NCBI GenBank assembly: GCA_023128035.1
Contig: JAGMES010000103.1
Coordinates: 1 to 15,331, forward strand
Length of the DNA stretch: 15,331 nucleotides
Direction: 5' to 3'
Source: Halanaerobiales bacterium
GTDB taxonomy: Bacteria; Bacillota_F; Halanaerobiia; DY22613
Under the pieces are notes generated by a model, which saw only the letters and a program-made list of their open reading frames with translations, searched no databases and was not told where the DNA came from. Below are positions 6,876 to 12,614 of this stretch, in pieces; the stretch's first letter is position 1; each line of letters starts with the position of its first letter. The position numbers were made by a program, and so were the translations under genes.

Positions 6876-7225
6876 TCCCAATCACCCTTAACAACTTTAA
6901 CACCATTAGCTCTATCTATTGCTCTTAACAGATCTTTGGCTTCCTGAACTGCCCAAACGTAATCTTCTTCAACAACACTGTTATCCATAAGACCACTACC
7001 ATGCCCTAAATCGAGACACTTACCCCTAAACTTTTTAAGTCTTCGTTGTAAAGTTTTTGGTAAACTTTCAGGAATCACTAAATCGTACAAGTGATCACTT
7101 GCACCGTTAAACCAAATACTGTTAAATATCTTATCATTTTTACTTCTTATTTCACTATGTAAAAATTCGTGAGCCAAAAACAGGCTTAAACAATAACTTA
7201 ACCCTTTACCAAATTCAGATTTCAT
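6872..7225 (-). CDS. hypothetical protein with an HEFLH (HExxH) motif
   Basis: This 117-residue protein carries an amphipathic helix LFLAHEFLHSEIRS; residues 19-23 fit the HExxH zinc-metallopeptidase signature with hydrophobic residues on the expected face. The rest contains LYDLVIPESLPKTLQRRLKKF, a glycine-rich turn (LGHGSGLMD) and a helix (YVWAVQEAKDLLRAIDR). There is no signal peptide. A third metal ligand is not obvious, though later Asp, Glu or His residues (DLGHG, EED) could serve. It follows the small membrane protein closely. The metallopeptidase idea is inference from a five-residue motif, so the product should be treated as unknown. Confidence 0.6.
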   Translation of the reverse strand: MKSEFGKGLSYCLSLFLAHEFLHSEIRSKNDKIFNSIWFNGASDHLYDLVIPESLPKTLQRRLKKFRGKCLDLGHGSGLMDNSVVEEDYVWAVQEAKDLLRAIDRANGVKVVKGDWE

Positions 7226-7227
7226 TT

Positions 7228-7404
7228 TCAGAACACCCCACTCCAGAATAGTAAGTAAGCAATCATTAACGTTTCAACAACCATAAATAAAACTTCATTT
7301 AAACCGTAAGGTTTTCTTGGCCTGCCAAGTTCACACGCCACTCTTGAACATCCTATAATCGCACTAATAAACAAAATCCACAATAAAACTTTAGCTAACA
7401 TCAT
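7228..7404 (-). CDS. small membrane protein (58 aa), possible lipobox
   Basis: ATG-ATG at 7399-7404 follows GAGGTAAT, and a 58-residue frame ends with TGA at 7228-7230. Residues 3-18 (LAKVLLWILFISAIIG) form a hydrophobic helix ending in IIGC, which fits a lipobox, so Cys 19 may be lipidated. A polar loop (ACELGRPRKPYG) leads to a second hydrophobic helix (EVLFMVVETLMIAYLLFWSGVF). It is either a two-helix hairpin membrane protein or a lipoprotein with one further helix. The size and topology recall viral holins, but nothing specific supports that. Confidence 0.62.
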   Translation of the reverse strand: MMLAKVLLWILFISAIIGCSRVACELGRPRKPYGLNEVLFMVVETLMIAYLLFWSGVF

Positions 7405-7429
7405 TTTTTATTACCTCTCAACTTTTCTA

Positions 7430-7581
7430 TTACCATTTACCAGCAATCATAAATCCTAACTCTCGCTTTCTCCTTTTTAATAATTCTAATTTGTTGTCAA
7501 TTATTAATATTTGTTCTAATAACTTTAATATTTATTATAATTTAATTGTGTTTCTTCATTTTGAATTTTTTTTAATTTCAT
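7430..7581 (-). pseudogene. small coiled-coil gene with a one-base frameshift
   Basis: ATG at 7579-7581 overlaps the upstream stop and follows GAGGTAAT. It reads MKLKKIQNEETQLNYNKY and then closes at TAA. One base off, the reading resumes at LKLLEQILIIDNKLELLKRRKRELGFMIAGKW and ends with TAA at 7430-7432. Adding one T in TATTAAAG (near 7527-7531) joins both parts into a 50-residue, Leu/Lys/Glu-rich helix that looks like a coiled coil. The join lies in a very short T run, so a homopolymer read error is less compelling here than in the ThyX gene. Confidence 0.45.
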
Positions 7582-7859
7582 TTTATTACCTCTACCCCTT
7601 TCTTTTTAACACTTTTAAAATTAATATCAAACTTCAAACCATTAAGTTCTGCACATTTCAAACTTGCATCTGCAGGTCTTAGTGGACCGACAATTTTCAT
7701 ATCTGTTACCAATTTATTTTTTGTCTTAACCTTAACTTTTTTATTACATTTTATACAAGTAAAGTATGAGTTAGCAATTCTATCAATTACATAAAATATT
7801 CTCCAATGATCACAGTGTTTACATTTTCCAACATAATGAATCTGTCCACTACCTCTCAT
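7578..7859 (-). CDS. zinc-ribbon protein (93 aa)
   Basis: Two CxxC knuckles, KCKHC (Cys 13 and 16) and TCIKC (Cys 35 and 38), about twenty residues apart and joined by aromatic/hydrophobic strands (WRIFYVIDRI, YFTC), form a rubredoxin-like zinc ribbon. A basic segment follows (NKKVKVKTKNK) and then a short alpha/beta tail. Such proteins bind nucleic acids or act as transcription adaptors, but the role here is not known. Its ATG overlaps the upstream stop (ATGA). The purine-rich stretch GGCGAGGAG lies almost against the start, so translation probably depends on coupling. Confidence 0.7.
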   Translation of the reverse strand: MRGSGQIHYVGKCKHCDHWRIFYVIDRIANSYFTCIKCNKKVKVKTKNKLVTDMKIVGPLRPADASLKCAELNGLKFDINFKSVKKKGVEVIK

Positions 7860-8122
7860 GCTCCTCGCCTCAAATTATCTGTAAACTTTTGTCTTTCTTT
7901 AAGTTTATTATTTTGACTTGAAATATATAATAATAACTCTTTTTCGTTAATTAATTTTTTGTCAAGTAACAAAGTTATCAGACTACTAATTTGAAGATAT
8001 AATCCTTCCATAGAAATTTGTAAAGCCTTGTCTTTTATTGCATCTATTTTATCAGGATTATCTTTCATATCTTCAAAAGCTTTATGTATTTTTTCTAAGT
8101 CTTTTTTTTCGTTTTCATCCAT
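7856..8122 (-). CDS. hypothetical all-helical protein (88 aa), first gene of its operon
   Basis: ATG at 8120-8122 follows GAGGAAATC and lies just downstream of a TATA-type promoter near 8165, so it should be the first gene of the small-gene operon. The product has a charged N-terminal helix (ENEKKDLEKIHKAFEDMKDNPDKIDAIKDKALQ), an amphipathic helix (LYLQISSLITLLLDKKL) and a polar tail. No cysteines or membrane segments are present. No family is recognised. Confidence 0.68.
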   Translation of the reverse strand: MDENEKKDLEKIHKAFEDMKDNPDKIDAIKDKALQISMEGLYLQISSLITLLLDKKLINEKELLLYISSQNNKLKERQKFTDNLRRGA

Positions 8123-8134
8123 CTGATTTCCTCT

Positions 8135-8176
8135 TTACTAATTAAAAATTAAAAATAAAAATATATAAAAGTTTCT
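8135..8176 (-). promoter_or_regulatory. archaeal-type TATA promoter for the 8122-to-5183 operon
   Basis: Reading the minus strand, GAAAC precedes TTTATATAT (plus-strand 8161-8169). A start site about 25-28 bases downstream would fall near 8138, leaving a 5' leader of about 16 bases that holds the GAGGAAATC ribosome site before ATG 8122. The 52-base space between the TM2-like gene and the 88-aa gene is one of the few non-coding gaps here. The BRE-TATA arrangement closely matches the promoter near 10092. Confidence 0.55.
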
Positions 8177-8390
8177 AGTTGTTCATATTATTAATACCAG
8201 TAATTAATGCCCAGATCCACATTATACCATACATCGGAAATCCAATTAATACTAACATAAATAGTACAGATACTATTGTTAATATAAACTGTAATACTCC
8301 ATGCTTCCATTTACATACCATACTTCCTAAACCAGGAAATACTAAATTTAATATTAATCCTACTACAGGATTATTTTTTTCTTTTGTCAT
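8175..8390 (-). CDS. TM2-domain-like small membrane protein (71 aa)
   Basis: After an AGGAGGATAT ribosome site, the 71-residue product reads as a TM2-type membrane protein: KNNPVVGLILNLVFPGLGSM (first helix with the FPGLG turn), a short polar loop (VCKWKHG), then VLQFILTIVSVLFMLVLIG and MYGIMWIWALITGINN. The pattern of N-P-x-x-A/G helix, FPGLG, polar loop and hydrophobic helices ending in IW and Asn is typical of many archaeal and bacterial TM2-like proteins of unknown function. It is the last gene of the operon that starts at 10022. Confidence 0.72.
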   Translation of the reverse strand: MTKEKNNPVVGLILNLVFPGLGSMVCKWKHGVLQFILTIVSVLFMLVLIGFPMYGIMWIWALITGINNMNN

Positions 8391-8404
8391 TTTATATCCT
8401 CCTA

Positions 8405-8569
8405 CTAATTTTTTAATATCTCCATCACTTCATCAACAAAACTTTCTTTCTCATGATTATTTTCGAACAATTCATTAAGATCATCTGAACAATGAATAGC
8501 TTCTATACAATGCTCCATCAGCCAGTCTGAATAAAGATCGTCCAATTTCGTTTCCATATTAAAAACCAT
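8405..8569 (-). CDS. small acidic hypothetical protein (54 aa)
   Basis: ATG at 8567-8569 follows AGGTGA at a good spacing and opens a 54-residue frame to TAG at 8405-8407. It is strongly acidic (LDDLYSDWLMEH, SDDLNELFENNHEKESFVDEVMEIL) and probably helical, with two Cys and two His residues. Acidic miniproteins of this sort in viruses sometimes mimic DNA or block host factors, but that is speculation. Its ribosome site overlaps the stop of the lipoprotein gene. Confidence 0.55.
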   Translation of the reverse strand: MVFNMETKLDDLYSDWLMEHCIEAIHCSDDLNELFENNHEKESFVDEVMEILKN

Positions 8570-8572
8570 TTT

Positions 8573-9097
8573 TTATTTCACCTTTGTATATGTTTTATGC
8601 CACTTAACACACTCGCCACTAACACGCCTTATACTTAATAATATTCCATTACTTGTCACATCAACCCCATCAAGACTATTTCCATTAATAGACGTTTTAA
8701 AATGGTTTGAATGAGTATAAACGTATGCTGTGTCATAAAGCGTTTTTATATCACAATCGTTCCTGCCAGTAAGATTAACACAATTTTCATCCCACCAATC
8801 TCTACAACTAGACTCTTTATTTAATTCCATTTTGTGACTTAGGTTTATTGCATTAACTGATGCAGTCACTAAACAGTAATCTGATGATACTTTTGTGCAT
8901 TTAAGGTGTTCTTGGTATTTTGAAGTTATGCATACCCATTCATCATGATAATAACCACATTTATTTTGAATTTCTTTTATTGAGCATTTTGTTTCTTCAT
9001 AATAATTTTTTGTTGTCTTGTCTCTTCCGTAAGGTTCAAAACAACTAGTTAACAAGAATAACATTAAAATTGTCCCTATAATCATTAGTTTTTTCAT
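8573..9097 (-). CDS. cysteine-rich secreted lipoprotein
   Basis: This is a 174-residue protein with a clear lipoprotein signal peptide: two lysines, a hydrophobic core (LMIIGTILMLFLL) and the lipobox LTSC with Cys 19 as the likely lipidated residue. Nine further cysteines (38, 47, 56, 67, 75, 98, 106, 115, 163) suggest disulfide bonds outside the cell. Potential N-glycosylation sequons include NLS and NLT. It would sit on the host cell surface, where a virus could use it for superinfection exclusion or receptor masking. That role is inference, and no family is recognised. GAGGTGG precedes the start, and the ATG overlaps the upstream Thg1 remnant. Confidence 0.72.
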   Translation of the reverse strand: MKKLMIIGTILMLFLLTSCFEPYGRDKTTKNYYEETKCSIKEIQNKCGYYHDEWVCITSKYQEHLKCTKVSSDYCLVTASVNAINLSHKMELNKESSCRDWWDENCVNLTGRNDCDIKTLYDTAYVYTHSNHFKTSINGNSLDGVDVTSNGILLSIRRVSGECVKWHKTYTKVK

Positions 9098-9394
9098 TTT
9101 TCCACCTCTTTAATAAAAACATACTTAGTGATATAATCCCTATCTTGAGAAAATATTGGCGGTTCATCTTCCTTAATTACTGTTCTAATAACACCATTTT
9201 TATCAATATTTTTTTTATAAAAACATCTTCCCCTCTTCTGCCAAACAGGTAACTTATCCCAGTTAACTCCTTTCTTAAATAACATTTCTTGCATTTCTGA
9301 ATTATCTTTTTTGTAAAGTTCTTTTTGTTAATTTTATATCGTATGCTTTTTCGTATTCTTTCATCCTAGTTCCGAATTCAGTATATTTACTCAT
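9094..9394 (-). pseudogene. internally deleted remnant of a Thg1-like 3'-5' RNA polymerase
   Basis: Thg1 and Thg1-like proteins add nucleotides to tRNA 5' ends and are usually about 240-270 residues long. Here the first frame (ATG at 9392-9394) reads MSKYTEFGTRMKEYEKAYDIKLTKRT, the N-terminal helix of the family, and stops at 9302-9304. In another frame, KELYKKDNSEMQEMLFKKGVNWDKLPVWQKRG (from about 9330, with an ATG at 9294) matches the C-terminal helix and the LLF-K-G-x-N-x-x-x-x-P-x-x-x-K-R-G ending. The whole catalytic palm between them (the metal-binding DG and Asp/Glu residues) is missing, and the two ends are out of frame. The C-terminal 66-residue piece could still be made from ATG 9294. 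It cannot be an active enzyme. Confidence 0.6.
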
Positions 9395-9582
9395 TCTTTC
9401 ACCTTTCGCTCAAGACTTTTATTTTCTGTTTCAACCCAAGTGTTACCGCAATCCAAACAAGTAAAATAATCAACCATACCATGCTTAGTACCGTGATCCA
9501 ACCCACCATTATAGTGGACTGCTTGTTCTTCCTTACAGTGCTTACAATACTTGACCTGTGCGTTTACCGCTTCATAAACCAT
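9391..9582 (-). CDS. zinc-ribbon protein (63 aa)
   Basis: The start is placed at ATG 9580-9582 because GGTGAT lies seven bases upstream; the in-frame GTG at 9597 overlaps that ribosome site. The product has two CxxC knuckles, YCKHC (Cys 13 and 16) and TCLDC, separated by a His/Gly-rich loop (HYNGGLDHGTKHGMVDYF), followed by GNTW, the classic zinc-ribbon ending. It is similar in build to TFIIS- or RPB9-like ribbons and to many small viral zinc ribbons, but a specific role cannot be assigned. Its stop overlaps the start of the Thg1 remnant. Confidence 0.7.
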   Translation of the reverse strand: MVYEAVNAQVKYCKHCKEEQAVHYNGGLDHGTKHGMVDYFTCLDCGNTWVETENKSLERKVKE

Positions 9583-9606
9583 TTTAGTAATCACCACTAC
9601 TATAAC

Positions 9607-9774
9607 TTATGACACCTTTTTCAATTTTTTTTCTTCAACACTAAATTCTTTAGTGTGTCTAATAGTTTCTTTAGCAAAAATTGTTGCTTCATCCAAACAA
9701 GTTGCATAAATAAGTAAATGTCCCCCTACTGGATACATTGGTTCAAAATCTACTTCATATAATTTTAGTTTCAT
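9607..9774 (-). CDS. small hypothetical protein (55 aa)
   Basis: ATG at 9772-9774 follows AGAGGTAG and overlaps the TGA of the preceding gene. The 55-residue product has a beta-like N-terminus (MKLKLYEVDFEPMYPVGGHLLIYATC) followed by a helix (DEATIFAKETIRHTKEF) and a lysine-rich tail. This beta-beta-alpha pattern is common in short viral proteins that respond to or bind small partners, but no family is recognised. Confidence 0.58.
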   Translation of the reverse strand: MKLKLYEVDFEPMYPVGGHLLIYATCLDEATIFAKETIRHTKEFSVEEKKLKKVS

Positions 9775-9887
9775 TTTCTACCTCTTGAAACGCAACCCAT
9801 ATATATTTTGTTGTTCTTAATTTTTGTCCATGATAAAATAATTTTGTTTTCTGTTTTCTTAATTTTTCCTATTTGTACAGTTTCCAT
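9771..9887 (-). CDS. very small basic protein (38 aa)
   Basis: AGAGGTGTT lies just upstream of ATG 9885-9887, and the frame ends in TGA overlapping the next ATG. The product (METVQIGKIKKTENKIILSWTKIK, then MGCVSRGRK) is basic and probably a beta hairpin or short sheet. No family is recognised. Reality is supported by the ribosome site and by start/stop coupling on both sides. Confidence 0.48.
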   Translation of the reverse strand: METVQIGKIKKTENKIILSWTKIKNNKIYMGCVSRGRK

Positions 9888-10022
9888 TTATAACACCTCT
9901 TTTTCTAACTCATTAATTTTGTTCATAATATTAGTCCATAATTGAAATGCAGTTTTATGATCATAACTACCTTTTTCATGGTGTGTAAGAAATTGTTTTA
10001 ATTCATTTAATTTTTTATTCAT
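9888..10022 (-). CDS. small helical protein (44 aa), first gene of its operon
   Basis: ATG at 10020-10022 is preceded by AAGGTGA and lies downstream of a strong TATA promoter. The 44-residue product is two helices (NKKLNELKQFLTHHE and KTAFQLWTNIMNKINELEKEVL) around a short polar turn, with no cysteine. As the leader gene right behind an operator-like repeat it might be a regulator, but it is very short and has no clear DNA-binding motif. Confidence 0.55.
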   Translation of the reverse strand: MNKKLNELKQFLTHHEKGSYDHKTAFQLWTNIMNKINELEKEVL

Positions 10023-10043
10023 ATTTATTCACCTTATATTTTA

Positions 10044-10071
10044 TATCAAATAGTATTTGTTTGATACTATT
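10044..10071. promoter_or_regulatory. nested inverted repeats over the predicted start site of the 10022 operon
   Basis: Arms AATAGTAT (10049-10056) and ATACTATT (10064-10071) are perfect inverted repeats with a seven-base loop. A second pair, TATCAAA (10044-10050) and TTTGATA (10060-10066), overlaps them. They sit 17-48 bases downstream of the TATA box near 10092, that is, at and just after the expected transcription start. A protein bound here could block initiation. It could also form a hairpin in the leader RNA. Confidence 0.5.
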
Positions 10072-10087
10072 AGATACACATAGCAAG

Positions 10088-10103
10088 TATATAAATCTTT
10101 CTA
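10088..10103 (-). promoter_or_regulatory. archaeal-type BRE-TATA promoter for the 10022-to-8175 operon
   Basis: On the minus strand AGAAAGA is followed by TTTATATAC, a good archaeal BRE plus TATA box. Transcription would start about 25-28 bases downstream, near 10065, within the inverted repeat, leaving a leader of about 43 bases before ATG 10022. No bacterial -35/-10 pair with correct spacing was seen. Confidence 0.58.
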
Positions 10104-10108
10104 TTCTA

Positions 10109-10128
10109 ATATATACTAGAGTATATAT
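10109..10128. repeat. perfect 20-base inverted repeat between ligase and small-gene operon
   Basis: The arms ATATATACT and AGTATATAT flank a two-base AG centre. It lies 15 bases past the ligase stop and just upstream of the BRE-TATA element near 10092. It could act as an operator for the downstream promoter, or as a weak hairpin ending the replication operon. It is AT-rich and a T tract does not directly follow, so a factor-independent terminator is not convincing. Confidence 0.42.
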
Positions 10129-10142
10129 CTTTTATAAATGAA

Positions 10143-11120
10143 TTATGATTTTTCATCCCTGTATCTAATAAATACAGGATGTCTAGGTACATCTTTAGCT
10201 CCAATTTGCATGCCTTTGTACTCTATCCATCTATTAATGAATTCATTTTGGTTGTCCCAGATGTACTTTTTTTCTTTATCAGTAGTAGCAATAGATACAT
10301 GAACCTCTTTATCCTTATATCTAACTACAAATGATGCAGCTCTATCTATTGGTATTCTATCATCTTTCTTATTACTTGTCACACTACCGCCAAATTTATC
10401 TTTAGTTTTTTCAGCATTAGGATCTACTATGGTACTTTGTATAAATCCTATGATCTGAGCATCAAATGTAATATAAGGTTTTACTTTATAACCTAAATTT
10501 TCTTTAGGTGTTGTTCTGCCACATTTATATTTGCCTTGTGGACATTTTAAAATCAAGCCCTCATAACCTTCATCAAGTGCTAATTTGAATTTTGCTTCAA
10601 CTTCTGCTTTATTATTAACACAAGATTGCATAACTTGTTCTATTAATACATTATGTTCTGATGTTAACTTTGAAACGTTTGCACATCGTAAAGCAAATAT
10701 TTCATCTAAATTAGATAAGTTAACTATATCAAACATATAAAATTTAATACCTTTTATTAATTTAAGCATTTCTATTGCGGCTAATTTTATATTACCAAAT
10801 TCTTTTTTTAATTTCTTAATTGTTTTTTCATCATCAAAATCTTTTGTCATCACAGCACGTGTCACATCTTGAAATGAAAAGCCATGACAATATAATTCAC
10901 CATCTAATATTAAATCATTTCCTTTAGTTAATTCTTTAAGTTCCTCAAATTTCTTTTGTAATTGTTTATTTGGTATTTGTTTAAAACTTCTACTAATCAT
11001 TTGTCCATCTTTAAAAATACATCTAATTCCGTCTAGTTTATTAGATGAATACATAGGATATTTAATTTCATTTAAATTTAGTTGTTTATTATCCATAAGC
11101 ATCGGTTTAAATTTTTTCAT
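10143..11120 (-). CDS. ATP-dependent DNA ligase
   Basis: This 325-residue enzyme seals nicks using ATP. KLDGIR (residues 28-33) is motif I with the adenylated Lys 28. LDGELYCHG (72-80) holds the motif III Glu. FYMFDIV (127-133) is motif IIIa, EGLILK (187-192) is motif IV, and YKVKPY (211-216) is motif V with its two lysines. An OB-fold follows to the end, finishing with PVFIRYRDEK, the usual C-terminal arginine/aspartate motif. The compact nucleotidyltransferase-plus-OB form resembles phage T7-type ligases. The start overlaps the GIY-YIG gene stop (ATGA). It is the last gene of the leftward replication operon, so it probably joins Okazaki fragments or recombination products. Confidence 0.92.
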   Translation of the reverse strand: MKKFKPMLMDNKQLNLNEIKYPMYSSNKLDGIRCIFKDGQMISRSFKQIPNKQLQKKFEELKELTKGNDLILDGELYCHGFSFQDVTRAVMTKDFDDEKTIKKLKKEFGNIKLAAIEMLKLIKGIKFYMFDIVNLSNLDEIFALRCANVSKLTSEHNVLIEQVMQSCVNNKAEVEAKFKLALDEGYEGLILKCPQGKYKCGRTTPKENLGYKVKPYITFDAQIIGFIQSTIVDPNAEKTKDKFGGSVTSNKKDDRIPIDRAASFVVRYKDKEVHVSIATTDKEKKYIWDNQNEFINRWIEYKGMQIGAKDVPRHPVFIRYRDEKS

Positions 11121-11500
11121 CTTATTCTACCTCTCATATTAATACATTGATTATATAATTGATCCCAATGACCTTCAACCCAAAAAGTTAATTGTAAGTA
11201 AGTCTCCCAACAACGCATTTCCGTTTTTGTTTCACAATACTTTATTATTATTTTTTCATAATTTGAAGGATGTTTTTTGATTTTCTTTTGTAAAATTTTA
11301 TTAGAAGAATTATAAATTCTCCACTTAGTTTCTTTCTTTATATGTCTTTTATTTTGCTTTCCTTTGAGTGGTTTTAATTTAACAATTTTCCAAAACTTAG
11401 TTTGACCGATATATCTCATTCCTGTAGATAATTCTCTAATTTCATAAACAAAACCTAACTTATTTTTTGGTATTTTTTTGGGTGCATTGATCCATTTCAT
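11117..11500 (-). CDS. GIY-YIG nuclease domain protein
   Basis: In this 127-residue protein, GFVYEI (16-21) and YIGQ (30-33) correspond to the GIY and YIG halves of the motif. A basic helix and a WRIYNSSNKILQ segment follow, then KYCETKTEMRCWETYLQ with the likely catalytic Glu 99, and an ending of QLYNQCINMRGRI. This layout matches small stand-alone GIY-YIG proteins of phages, many related to homing endonucleases. No second DNA-binding domain is visible. It sits between the dCMP deaminase and ligase genes, a typical place for a homing insertion, yet it is in step with the operon through TAAaATG and ATGA junctions, so it may have a resident repair or recombination role. Confidence 0.75.
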   Translation of the reverse strand: MKWINAPKKIPKNKLGFVYEIRELSTGMRYIGQTKFWKIVKLKPLKGKQNKRHIKKETKWRIYNSSNKILQKKIKKHPSNYEKIIIKYCETKTEMRCWETYLQLTFWVEGHWDQLYNQCINMRGRIR

Positions 11501-11501
11501 T

Positions 11502-11948
11502 TTATTTAAAATTTATTTTTTTACAATTAATATTATTATCTTTTAAAAATTTTATTCCTGTTGAATCTTTATCATATTTAATAATATAATAAACCATTTT
11601 AATACCTGTTGCTAAAATTAATTTAGCACAAGTTATACATGGGCTAAGACTAATAAATAATATTGTATTATTTGTTGAAATATTATTTTTTGCACAATAT
11701 GCAATTAAATTTTGTTCTGCATGTAATTCATTTTGTTTACTAAAAATATGATGTTTTTTCTATTAAAATTTTTTTTATTAAATATATCATTACAATGTTT
11801 ACATTTTGGTCCTGTTCCATTATAACCAATTGCTAATATTCTATTATCTTTAGTTAAAACAGCACCAACTTTTTTACATGCACAAGTACTAAGTTTTCCT
11901 GTTTCTATACAAATATTTTTAAAATAATTAATAAATTTTTTTTTTCAT
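11502..11948 (-). CDS. dCMP deaminase, frame broken at two A runs
   Basis: dCMP deaminase converts dCMP to dUMP, the ThyX substrate. In one frame the sequence reads FINYFKNICIETGKLSTCACKKVGAVLTKDNRILAIGYNGTGP; in the next it reads FSKQNELHAEQNLIAYC and ISLSPCITCAKLILATGIKMVYY. HAE and PCxxC are the catalytic zinc site, and the TCACKKVGA/YNGTGP parts are also typical. The frame shifts at the A6 run (11754-11759); one more A restores it. The ATG (11946-11948) needs one fewer A in the A10 run (11936-11945). With both repairs it is a full enzyme of about 148 residues that ends one base before the GIY-YIG start. As read, no intact enzyme can be made. Confidence 0.8.
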
Positions 11949-12614
11949 TTTTATTTTTACATTTATTTGCTTTCATATTTCCTTGTGTGCAATATTTTTT
12001 CATTATACAATCTGGACCAATATAATTAAATAATTCTGGTAAATGTTTTTTACATAAAATAAACATTTTATTTGCAATAATTCTTATTTCATCTGTATTT
12101 CTATAACATAATCTTAAATTAAAAAAATTAATTAAAGATCTTGCATTCATTTTTACAAATAAATTTATTCCAGATGAATTTGGTAAACATTGTCTTGCTT
12201 CATAAATTGGTACACCAAGATTAATTAATTCTTTATATCCATTTATTGATAATTTTATTATTTTTCCATTTTTTTTCTTTGTTTAATATTTAAATTCTTT
12301 GTTATTGAGTGTGGATATTTTGAATAATTTTGATAATGTTGAGAACTACTACAATAACTTGCGTGTCTATGTCTTGTTATTTGTGATAAAAAACTACGAC
12401 TTGCATTTTCAATAATAAATGTATATTCTATAAATTCAAATAAACTTGTATGATTCATTTTTAATAATTTTTTTATAATTAATTTTATTTTTTTATTTTT
12501 ATTTTTAAAATTTTGTGTCATTGTTATTTTTGTTAACATTCCTAATAATTTTAATGGATTATTAGTTTTTCTTAATAATGTTACTTTTATATCTTCATAA
12601 TTATTTATTTTCAT
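11928..12614 (-). CDS. thyX: flavin-dependent thymidylate synthase ThyX, frame broken in an A8 run
   Basis: ThyX makes dTMP from dUMP using methylene-tetrahydrofolate, FAD and NADPH. The first part has HTSLFEFIEYTFIIEN (55-70) and RHRHASYCSSS (81-91), which fits the RHR-x7-S signature. The frame then closes at 12258. One extra A in the A8 run (12269-12276) lets it continue as NGKIIKLSINGYKELINLGVPIYEARQCLP to MNARSLINFFNLRLCYRNTDEIR, the conserved ThyX C-terminal motif. The end depends on the A10 run at 11936-11945; with nine As it would stop as NEKKIY just after the dCMP deaminase start. All parts are conserved in order, so a homopolymer read error is the simplest cause. Confidence 0.85.

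Noticed and set aside
8179..8478. 99-codon plus-strand frame opposite the TM2-like and acidic genes
   Set aside because: No ribosome site and a composition typical of antisense reading; the minus-strand genes have good starts and recognisable features.
9771..10022. Toxin-antitoxin pair formed by the 44-aa and 38-aa genes
   Set aside because: Size and order are suggestive, but no toxin or antitoxin motif is visible and they continue into a longer operon.
10109..10128. Factor-independent terminator after the ligase
   Set aside because: The stem is entirely AT-rich apart from two pairs and is not directly followed by a clean T tract, so it is reported only as an inverted repeat.
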